Shown: positions 21,783 to 30,300 of the stretch, piece after piece
How the letters are laid out: the number at the start of each line of letters is the position of its first letter
Position numbering within the stretch: position 1 is the stretch's first letter
Assembly: GCA_019747875.1 (NCBI GenBank)
Contig: JAIEQI010000006.1
Span: 62,001 to 126,000, forward strand
Source: Candidatus Obscuribacterales bacterium
Lineage (GTDB): Bacteria > Cyanobacteriota > Vampirovibrionia > Obscuribacterales > Obscuribacteraceae
Length of the DNA stretch: 64,000 nt
Direction: 5' to 3'
Made by a program: the position numbers and the translations under genes
The notes under the pieces: model-generated
Database searches by the model: none
What the model was told of the DNA's origin: nothing
What the model saw: only the letters and a program-made list of their open reading frames with translations

Positions 21783-24393
21783 ATTCCGCTTCTTCGGTTG
21801 GTGGCTCCATCAATTTGAAGAGGTCTTTGATGCTGAGCCGGTTGCGTTGTCCCTTTCGTCCGCTGTGTTCTGCTGCGCGTCCCCAGGAGTTGTCGAGACT
21901 GACGGTTCCGGAGTCTGCGTCAAAGTCCCGTATGACGACAGCATGCCAGCCATTATCGCCGCCCAGTTGCTCAGAACGGACTCCGCAGATTACGCTACCT
22001 CGCTTGCTGGTAAGCAATGCTTGCTCCAGGTCGTCTGGCTTGCTGACTGTTGTGACTGTGCGCTTTCCGCTGTCATCCGTGAACTTGTCTATTCCGGCAA
22101 AGTGATCTATTACTTTGATTTGTCCGCGAGGGACGACCTTTCGGAACAGCGGCACAATGTAGTTGTCGGAAATTTCGGGGGCTTCCAACGGGACGTAGAC
22201 ACTTCCTTCTTTTCCGTGCTGTTTCCCTAATGTCTTGAGAAGTTTTCCATCAACATAGAGACCTGCGCGATTTCTACCAGCATTGACGGGTTGGTAAACC
22301 ACTGTCCCTGCATCTGCGAAGTCTCCTGTGGGAAGCTCTCCCCCTTCGGACCAATGTAGGTTCGCCAGGTAGTACTGAGTGAGTTGACTTGCATAACAAC
22401 GTGAGTTGTCTTTGCGCGTTAGTTGCTTTGCTTCCGTATCGGGGATCATGCATCGCTCTGGGAGTTTGAGTCCCACGCCGTTCTTGTACGATTCACCGGT
22501 CAGTCCGAGATCTGCAACTAGCCTTGCATATTTCTCCGGATGGTTGGAAGCGATCACATTCTCAATAGAATTCAGAACGCAGGTCGGATGATCTCCCTGA
22601 TCAATTCCGTACGGATTGGAAACGTTTTCCAATGTTTCACGTGCCAGTTGTCTTAACCGAAGCGGCTTTACTGACGATGTCCATTCCTTTTCCTGCGGCT
22701 TAAGCAGTCGCTCTAATTGCACGAAAGTTTCAGCTTGCCGTTTTTGAGAAATTTCGTTCCAGATTGCTCGTGATTCAAACTTGCGCGAGATATATTGCCA
22801 GTATCGTGAGCGGTCTTTTCCAGCGATGGTGAAAGCATCTTCCGGCAGATTTTTCACCCAGACATCGGCAAGACGAACGCCTTTTGACGAGCTACTACTT
22901 TCTTGTCTATTTATAGATACTGCGGAGTCTGCTTTGTGCTCATCCAGAGCTTTTTGATATCGGTCAAGCAGTGCTTGTGCCTCAATACTAATCGGCTCGT
23001 CGATTGGATCAACTTTTTCCGCAGCTCTTCGTTCATTTGGATCGATCAGTTCTGCCGGTTCAATCCCGTTAGCGCTGGAATCTTGCCTGCTTCTGCTCTG
23101 GACAACGGATTCGGCTTGTTCTTGAGCAAACTGTGCTTGCGAGTTATTGGTTCCAGTTTCTGCGATTGGTTCTTTTGTCGGGCGCTTAAATGCGTCAAAA
23201 CAGCTTTGCACGCCTTTGATAAGCACCGGATCCGTAATGCGCACCGCATCGTTAAGCCTTTGATCGGTCCCAGTTTCTACTACGGGTAAGGCATTCCGCG
23301 CAACGTTGTCGCCGCAGAGTATTGGTTCTGTGGGTGGCGATTTTGGTGGACGCTTGAATGCGTCAAAGCATTTTTGTGCTGCGTCATTAGTCGCTTGATC
23401 TGCTCTTGTCGGCACTAGTTTTGTGTCTGTTGCTTCAATTACAGCCTGATCACCTTGTTTCAGTGCCGCTTTTGTTTCTCCTGGAGTTTGAGCTGCTTCT
23501 GCCGATTTTGCGGAGATCGGTTTCGGAAGCAGTGAATGTCCATAGGTTAAGGTGCCTCCTACTAGTGCAAAAGAGTAGGCAGATCTGAGAACTTCCTCAT
23601 GGGTTGCGTTCCCTCTTCCATGAAGTATTGAATCAGTCTGTGCGGAGAGCGCTCCGGCAGGAATGCCCGCAGCCATTGCTGACAGAATCTTTGCAGCGCC
23701 TGTTTCTGCGACTGCTGGTACGATACGCGATGTTAGAGCCTTGACTCCAAAGCTTCCAGCACTGAATGCTCCAAATGTGATACCGCCGGTAGCTGCAGAT
23801 TTGAGCCTTGCCGAAGCAAAATCTTCCCGCGCGTCCGCTGGTGTAAGGATTCCACCATAGAGCGCTCCAGTAATTGCCGAATTGCGAAGCTCACTGCTAA
23901 AACAGTTTGAAGCTAGTTTCGAAGCCTCTGATGTCGCGCACTGCTCCGCCATGTTTCCGCTGAACTTCGTGACTATACGATGCATTGCAAGTAACGGCAC
24001 GGCCATGCCGATTGCACCACCAATTTGTTGCGCATGCCATTGCGCTGTGCCGAATTTCTTTTCTTCAGGATGATCAATCACGTGAAGCGATGGCAATAAG
24101 TTGCTGCCAGTGCTTTTATCGACCAGCTGTGCAATACCATCTACCGGACCTTGAATCGCCCCATATGCCAATGAACGTGCAAATTCGCCTGCAAGTTCAT
24201 TGATGCCTTCCTTCTGCGGAATGCTCAGAAGATCTTTGTCATCCACCAAATGCCGATCGCCCATACGCCACCCCGGGAAATCAGCCAACTCGTCACAACC
24301 AACTTTGCCGAGTATATTTTGATCCCGGCTAAAGTGAATGCGTAGAAGCCGCTTTTTTGAGGTAAGCGCACCATTCGTTATGCTTAGGTGCAC
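21781..24393 (-). CDS. Large protein with C-terminal papain-like domain
   Basis: An 870-residue protein starting at GTG (a later start at the ATG of MGDRHLVDD is possible). The C-terminal ~280 residues show a papain-like catalytic set in order: QGDHPTCVLNS with the oxyanion Gln six residues before Cys ~604, GWHAVVIRDF with His ~815, and SLDNSWG with Asn ~834. The N-terminal ~300 residues are Gly/Ala-rich with hydrophobic segments. The middle holds two copies of a short repeat (CFDAFKRPPKSPP and CFDAFKRPTKEP). There is no signal peptide. It may be a peptidase or an effector-like protein; both are inference. Substrate unknown. Confidence 0.75.
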   Translation of the reverse strand: MHLSITNGALTSKKRLLRIHFSRDQNILGKVGCDELADFPGWRMGDRHLVDDKDLLSIPQKEGINELAGEFARSLAYGAIQGPVDGIAQLVDKSTGSNLLPSLHVIDHPEEKKFGTAQWHAQQIGGAIGMAVPLLAMHRIVTKFSGNMAEQCATSEASKLASNCFSSELRNSAITGALYGGILTPADAREDFASARLKSAATGGITFGAFSAGSFGVKALTSRIVPAVAETGAAKILSAMAAGIPAGALSAQTDSILHGRGNATHEEVLRSAYSFALVGGTLTYGHSLLPKPISAKSAEAAQTPGETKAALKQGDQAVIEATDTKLVPTRADQATNDAAQKCFDAFKRPPKSPPTEPILCGDNVARNALPVVETGTDQRLNDAVRITDPVLIKGVQSCFDAFKRPTKEPIAETGTNNSQAQFAQEQAESVVQSRSRQDSSANGIEPAELIDPNERRAAEKVDPIDEPISIEAQALLDRYQKALDEHKADSAVSINRQESSSSSKGVRLADVWVKNLPEDAFTIAGKDRSRYWQYISRKFESRAIWNEISQKRQAETFVQLERLLKPQEKEWTSSVKPLRLRQLARETLENVSNPYGIDQGDHPTCVLNSIENVIASNHPEKYARLVADLGLTGESYKNGVGLKLPERCMIPDTEAKQLTRKDNSRCYASQLTQYYLANLHWSEGGELPTGDFADAGTVVYQPVNAGRNRAGLYVDGKLLKTLGKQHGKEGSVYVPLEAPEISDNYIVPLFRKVVPRGQIKVIDHFAGIDKFTDDSGKRTVTTVSKPDDLEQALLTSKRGSVICGVRSEQLGGDNGWHAVVIRDFDADSGTVSLDNSWGRAAEHSGRKGQRNRLSIKDLFKLMEPPTEEAE

Positions 24394-24500
24394 TAGCGCT
24401 AGCGGTGCATTAAAAGTGAAAAAAGGTGGCGTGTGATTACGGTGTTGAATTTACCTGTGTTCATATTGGAAATTCCGGACCCGCTTTTACGCCTCTTAGG

Positions 24501-24638
24501 TTTACGTCAAACATCTTTGACCATGACAACTCGCGCTCGAAAAAATGCCAGCTCCCGAAAGCCCTGGGGGACAGGCTTAAGCGGCGCTATCGAAAATGAT
24601 GTCGCCTTTGTCCGATGTAAAACATCTTTGACGTAAAC
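24501..24638. repeat. Long inverted repeat in intergenic region (possible structured RNA)
   Basis: GTTTACGTCAAA (24501-24512) is exactly complementary to TTTGACGTAAAC (24627-24638), enclosing about 114 bases. GTCAAA and TTTGAC form a further hairpin at 24507-24522, GATGT/ACATC another at 24614-24626, and AAGCCTG-like/CAGGCTT arms lie near 24557-24577. The rest of the 337-base gap (24394-24730) shows no gene. The pattern could be a structured RNA or a site for a mobile element; I cannot decide. Confidence 0.55.
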
Positions 24639-24730
24639 TAGAGATGGCCAAACTACCCACTTCCCGTTTTGGTGAGAGATCTCCCCGATAGAAAATCTGG
24701 GGATAACGATAGGCTCGTCTGTGAGGGGAC

Positions 24731-25258
24731 ATGATAATCTCAAATTCTCTTCTTGAGTGTCTTATGAAACTATTGCTTGTCGCGTCGATCGTTATAGGTG
24801 TCGTTCTTGGCTTTCCTGTGTGTTCATTTGCGGCTACTCCCAAGACCGCGACCGTAATTGTGGATAAGAGAACACTTAGTGATACGGAGCGGACTCAACT
24901 TCTAATCTATATGATGCGATGGAATAGAAGAATAAAGCGGGCGTGGTTTCCGCCTCGTGATGGCGGTGCCGTTACGGTCCGGTTTCAAGTTAACAATGAT
25001 GGGGAGCTAAAACGGCTACGTGCGTTCCCCGAATCTAATTGCAAGATATGCGACCAGGCCGCGCTCAAAGCAGTAGAGAACGCAGCACCATTTGGACCGT
25101 TGCCCCCAGGTTGCTCATCAATTGATGTCACCTATCTTTTCGACTACAACGTTTTCTCACCGCAACGAGAGAATTTCAAGATTCTCGTAGCGGGAGAAAA
25201 ACCTAAGCCCGGTGCCTACCTGATTCCTTCTGACTGCTCCGAAGAGAAGAATAAATAA
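24731..25258 (+). CDS. Exported protein with TonB C-terminal-like domain
   Basis: A 175-residue protein with a signal peptide (MKLLLVASIVIGVVLGFPVC). The ATG at 24731 follows GAGGGG closely; the ATG at 24764 gives a shorter, cleaner signal peptide and is the main alternative. The mature part (~50-145) resembles the TonB C-terminal/energy-transducer fold: RRIKRAWFPPRDGG, VRFQVNNDGELKRLRA, DQAALKAVENAAPFGPLPPG. Such domains occur widely in Melainabacteria-like exported proteins without a classic TonB role. Two Cys (NCKICDQA) are close together. The family call is moderate to good. Confidence 0.75.
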   Translation: MIISNSLLECLMKLLLVASIVIGVVLGFPVCSFAATPKTATVIVDKRTLSDTERTQLLIYMMRWNRRIKRAWFPPRDGGAVTVRFQVNNDGELKRLRAFPESNCKICDQAALKAVENAAPFGPLPPGCSSIDVTYLFDYNVFSPQRENFKILVAGEKPKPGAYLIPSDCSEEKNK

Positions 25259-25268
25259 TGCTCTCCAA

Positions 25269-26171
25269 TTAGTAGAGTCTGCGTTGTCCGCGCCAGTATC
25301 CGATGCAGCCTCCGACCGTGCTCGCAACGATATGGAGTACGAATATGCTCAGTGCTGATAATTGAGCCCGGACGAGATCTTCATCAAGTGGCCAGTCTTT
25401 GGATTCCGTATTGAACGCCGCAACTAAGCCATTGCAGGTTTCCTCTGCCGGGGAGAGAGTAAAGAGTACGTTGGTCCAATCGAAAATGAAAAACGGCAAT
25501 GCACAGAATATCGAGCATAAAGCAGCTGCTATCTTCGAGTGCTTCCCGCAACGGAATGCAGCATAGAAACAAGCCAGACTTAGTACAGCGAAATCCGCTG
25601 CGCATTGTACAATCCAAAGCCATCGCTCTTCGTGAAGGCCGCTCGTCGCTAATCTAAAAATAGCCAGCAAGACAATTGCGATGATTCCCGGAGTCAAAAC
25701 GTGCACTGACCGCGTGCGCCTGCATAGTTGGGAATAAATCCAGTTGCCGAATGCATTGAAAGTGTAAAACAAGCCTATCGACAGACCCACGCACAAAGCG
25801 GGTGCGACGAACTGCTCTAGCGGATATTGAAAGTAGGAAAAATCACCCTTTGTTTCAATCAAGATGCAGAACAAATAAAACCAACATGGGACCAGAGCAC
25901 CAAAAACAATCCAGTAAAATGCACCTTTCCATAAGCTCCGTAAATAGCCAAAAATTATGCCTGAGGCTATTGGGGAAATAAATGCATTGACCAATATGAG
26001 CGCTCCTAGCCATTGAGCACTGTTCTCGGGGAGCTGCCAAAATAGGCGAACAAACTCGAATCCCCAATTGTATTGGAGCTGCACCGCGCCAGAAGCACAC
26101 ACTCCTCCAATGGAACTAAGCACCGCGCTTACAACAAATAGAAAAGGACTAGAGCTAAGAATACTTTTCAC
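25269..26171 (-). CDS. Multi-pass membrane protein, unknown
   Basis: A 300-residue protein with about eight predicted membrane segments, for example LGALILVNAFISPIASGIIF, WIVFGALVPCWFYLFCILI, LTPGIIAIVLLAIFRLA and FVLHIVASTVGGCIGYW. It starts at GTG 26171 with a weak ribosome site. No transporter or enzyme motif is seen. It is convergent with the TonB-like gene, ten bases away. Confidence 0.75.
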   Translation of the reverse strand: MKSILSSSPFLFVVSAVLSSIGGVCASGAVQLQYNWGFEFVRLFWQLPENSAQWLGALILVNAFISPIASGIIFGYLRSLWKGAFYWIVFGALVPCWFYLFCILIETKGDFSYFQYPLEQFVAPALCVGLSIGLFYTFNAFGNWIYSQLCRRTRSVHVLTPGIIAIVLLAIFRLATSGLHEERWLWIVQCAADFAVLSLACFYAAFRCGKHSKIAAALCSIFCALPFFIFDWTNVLFTLSPAEETCNGLVAAFNTESKDWPLDEDLVRAQLSALSIFVLHIVASTVGGCIGYWRGQRRLY

Positions 26172-26337
26172 TAGTAATCCATATTGTCAGCCAATTAGCT
26201 CGATAATAACATATCTGAAATGATGCAAATGGATGCTTAGCGCTAGTTGCGCTCCGTGACTCTTATTGGTGTGCGTACGGATTTACGGATAGGCCGAATG
26301 CTCTATGATCTACCCAGGCTTTTTGAGAGGTTCATAA

Positions 26338-27282
26338 ATGAGAATCTTAGTTATTGGGGCGACTGGATACATTGGTAACGTCATTTCTGAACGCTTGTTG
26401 AAAGATGGGCATAGAATTGTTGCAAGCGTGAGGAGTGCGGAGGCTGAGAAAAAGCTGCAAGCACAGGACGTCGAAACCTTTTTTGCGAGTTTGGATGAGG
26501 ATGCCCCGATTATCGAACGACTGGCAGGTGTAGACGCCGTTGTCTACGCGGCCTATGGTTACAATTCTATAGAGACTGCTGAAAAGGAAGTGCGTACTGG
26601 AAAGAGCCATCTGACAAAAATAATCGGTGCGTTATGGGGGTCTGGAAAAACTTTTCTTTTAATAAGTGGAACGGGCGTCGTTCCTGATAGTACAGATAAA
26701 GTTTACGACGAGTCAACTCCGCTTCCTCCAACCAACTCTCCTGTGGTGATGGCGAGAAGGAATCTGGAGAAGGAAATAGTTTCGGCTTGTGACAAAGGAA
26801 TTCGCAGCATCGTGCTTCGACCTCCGTGTGTTTATGGACGAGGCGGTAGTTTTATCGTTCCTCGCTTTTTGCTAGATCATGCTTTAGCAAAGCGCGAATC
26901 TGTGTATGTCGAAGGAACGGAGAACCATAAACGATCGGCCGTACATGTTGACGATCTTGCTGATTTGACAGTACTAGCAATGGGGCGAGCTCCTTCCGGT
27001 TCGTTCTATTGCACGGGGGCTGAGTCTGGCGTGACGACCCAATCGATCGCCGAAGCAATTAGCAAGTGTGCTGGTATCGGGGGACAAACGAAAGCGGTGA
27101 CGCTTGAAGAATCTCGCCAGATTTTCGGACATTGGGGCGAGTGGTGGAGCCTGAACAATCAATGCGCAGGCGACAAGGCTCGCCGAGAACTTGGATGGAC
27201 GCCCAGCAGACCCTCCCTGTTGGAGGATATCGTGAACGGTTCCTATGCAACCTCCGCGAAAGGTGCTTTGGCTGTTAAGTGA
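26338..27282 (+). CDS. NAD(P)-dependent epimerase/dehydratase family protein
   Basis: A 314-residue extended short-chain dehydrogenase/reductase. The Rossmann nucleotide site GATGYIG is at residues 7-13, right after the first beta strand. ERLAGVDAVVYAAYGYNSIE, LLISGTGVV and VLRPPCVYGRGG match the extended-SDR pattern. The usual YxxxK is not clear (ARRNLEKEIV stands at its place), so it belongs with atypical or NmrA-like members. The substrate is probably a sugar nucleotide or an oxidised isoprenoid, but is unknown. A GAGAGG site lies seven bases before the ATG. Confidence 0.88.
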   Translation: MRILVIGATGYIGNVISERLLKDGHRIVASVRSAEAEKKLQAQDVETFFASLDEDAPIIERLAGVDAVVYAAYGYNSIETAEKEVRTGKSHLTKIIGALWGSGKTFLLISGTGVVPDSTDKVYDESTPLPPTNSPVVMARRNLEKEIVSACDKGIRSIVLRPPCVYGRGGSFIVPRFLLDHALAKRESVYVEGTENHKRSAVHVDDLADLTVLAMGRAPSGSFYCTGAESGVTTQSIAEAISKCAGIGGQTKAVTLEESRQIFGHWGEWWSLNNQCAGDKARRELGWTPSRPSLLEDIVNGSYATSAKGALAVK

Positions 27283-27357
27283 GTACTGGTAGAGATGGGC
27301 GACGGATAGTGTTGCCCAAGTGAGCGTGCGCGGAGCTTTTTCCGTGTGCAGTTTCGG

Positions 27358-30300
27358 TTATCTGTAGATGTCTGGATATGCGAGGCTGTGGTATTGGTGT
27401 CTGGATTTGTTGTTGTTTTGGTTCCAGAACGATTCCCATGTACCATTCTTTGAATCACGCTGTTGTTCGCGAGCTAGTTGGGCATTACTGCGCGGATTGA
27501 GGTAGCGTTCCATTCCCACCAGCGTTCCGAGTTGCAGTTTGCCAATCTCGTAAGGATTGAGATTGCGGGCTCTGTCTGCAGGAGCGGTAGTGAGAACCTC
27601 GTTTAGAATCATGTTCTCTTTGTTGACGGCAGCTTGTACTCCGCGCCCTTGCTGACGCAATGCTTTCGCTGGAACTACGCCCATTTCGCCTTTGCCATTG
27701 TTAACGAGTGCGCCTAGTTTGCGGCTTTTCTCAGTGACAAGGGTCAAAGTTCCGGGGGAGATGTTGGCGAAGTCATCCATGTGATTAGAAATGATCACGT
27801 CAGCATTTGTGTCTTTCAGTGCTGCTGCCAGTCCGGTCATGCTCTGCGCGCTTGGATTGGTTTTGTAGAGTTCTTCCTGGTTAACGTGGATCGGGACTCC
27901 ACCTGCGTATTCGACCATCTCAGCAAGGATGTTGTTATTCTGGCGGTTGAAGTCGTATTCGCTCATTCCTTTCGGATTTTGTGGAGTTTTGCTCCAATCA
28001 TAAGCACCAAATCCAGGGCTTGGCGATCCGTGATAAGGATCGTGACCGGCGTTAAGTGCGATGCGTTTTCCATCCAAAGCACCTTTGCCATTTTTGCTTC
28101 CAACCAAATCTGGGTTGGTCGACATGAGTGCCGCAGCCACTGATTTCATTTCGAAGCGATGTCTAAGCAGCTCTTGTGCACGCGGATGTTTTGCGTCGTG
28201 GATAATGCGATCTTGAAGTACTTTCTTGTCTTCGCTTAATGCACCATAGCTGCGAGCTTTTTCAAGTGCTCTTGCTTCTTGCGCTTTGAAATAGTTCTCG
28301 GCTTTTTGTGCGTTCTCTTGTAGTTTGGCTGTGTGCAATCCGAATGGATTGTATGCGAAATCGCTTTGCGCCTCAACGTTCTTTTGGTATGCGTTGCGGT
28401 TATAGCGGGCAAGATGCAGATCGCGTTGCAGATCCGCCGGCAAGTCTTTTAACAAAGACTCAGGCAATTCGGATGCCGGTGTTCCCTTTCTCAAGGCCGC
28501 TTCGATGCGAGCCATTTGCTGCTTTTGTCTTTCAAGTCCCGCTTTATCGCTTTCCGCTTGTTTGAGAGTGTCCTGAATAACCTTGTTCGCTTCAGGGCTG
28601 CCAGGCTTCAACTTGTCGGACAACTCGCGATATTTGTCAGAGTCTTTTTGCATATCTTCGCGAATTTTTGCCAGTTCAGATTCAGGACGATCCGTCCGTC
28701 TGTATCCGACGTTATCGTCCGGTTTTGGAATGTAAGCTTTGTCCGTGATTGTGCGACCGACGTTAGACTCATTCGCTTTCTCCAGGACATCTCTTTGAGA
28801 TGCTACGTCTTTGATTCGATCGGTGATCTCTTTTTTGATACCTTCGACATCCTTTGCTTTTGGTTTCTCGTTTAGAGCAACCGCGTCAATACGGAATCTT
28901 GCACCTTTATCTGTTGGGTCTATTCCAAGTTCTTTTGCAGCTGCGGCGTTAATGCCGATATCGTCTTTCGTTCCGCGACCATTTCTAAGCTGTCCTGCAA
29001 TGAATGGAACTCTCTTTTCTTGACCGTCGGCCCCAATTCTGGTGAGCACACCCATGGTGCCCGGTGCCATCCCTGGGACGACAGCAACAGGCATGTCTTT
29101 CGGCGTGTTTGCTGGTTCTTTCAGCGTTGTTGTTGAGAGAACTTTTGCGCCGGTGACTACTTTGTGTTTGTCTGAGTTATCAGCGAGTTTGAGAATCTTG
29201 AGGTTGTCCTTAAGCTCTCCTGGTTGGAGACCGGCGGCCGCTCCTTTCCCGCAGTCAGGGCAGGAGGCTCCGTGGTCGTGTCTGTGATCTTCAACAGGCT
29301 TTGGTGCTTCTTTGGGAGCCTCTTTTGGAAGATCTTTTCCTGGTTCTTTCGGATTCCCAGGTTCTGGTTTGTCTTTAGCAGGATCTTGTTGCGGTTTGTC
29401 CTTTGCAGGATCTTGCTGTGGGGTGTCCTTGGCCGGATCCTGTTGAGGCTTGTCTTTACCAGGATCTTGCGGTTTGTCTCTTGCCGGATCTTGTTGCGGT
29501 TTGTCCTTGGCCGGATCTTGCTGAGGTTTGTCCTTGGCCGGATCTTGCTGAGGTTTGTCCTTGGCCGGATCTTGCTGAGGTTTGTCCTTGGCCGGATCTT
29601 GCTGAGGTTTGTCCTTTGCCGGATCTTGCTGAGGTTTGTCCTTGGCTGGATCTTGTTGTGGTGTGTCTTTGGCCGGATCTTGTTGTGGTTTGTCCTTGGC
29701 TGGATCTTGTTGTGGTGTGTCTTTGGCCGGATCTTGTTGTGGTTTGTCCTTGGCCGGATCTTGTTGTGGTGTGTCTTTGGCCGGATCTTGTTGTGGTTTG
29801 TCCTTACCAGGATCCTGTTGAGGTTTGTCCTTAGCGGGATCTTGTTGAGGTTTGTCCTTGGCCGGATCTTGTTGTGGTTTGTCGTTTGCTGGATCTTTCT
29901 GCTCCGGCTTCGGAACTTCTTTCGACGGCTCCTTACCTCCTTCCGGCTTATCTTTTGCCGGTTCATTCATTTTGAATTTGTTGGCGATTTCGCCTTTCAG
30001 TTTCTCAATTCCATCATTGTTGAGACCCTGGCGTCCGAAGCTCTTGTTACCGATGTTATCGATGAATTTCTTCGCTTCTTCTGCATTCTTCGGCAACAGC
30101 ATGTCTGTTTGTTTGAGCGAATTGACCGATTGACCTTGCTCTTTGCGGAGTCCTTTGGCTCCGGAGATCAATGCCTTGGTTTCGTTCTCAGTCAGATTTC
30201 TGCCAAGCAATTCTTTCATCGCCGCTTTCATCGGCTGATAGTATCCCTGACCGCGTTTCGGATGAGCTTTGTCTTCGACAGATTTCGGCAATTCGAAGTT

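Noticed and set aside
29362..29896. Tandem repeat as a CRISPR array
   Set aside because: Units are contiguous with no unique spacers and are translated in frame.
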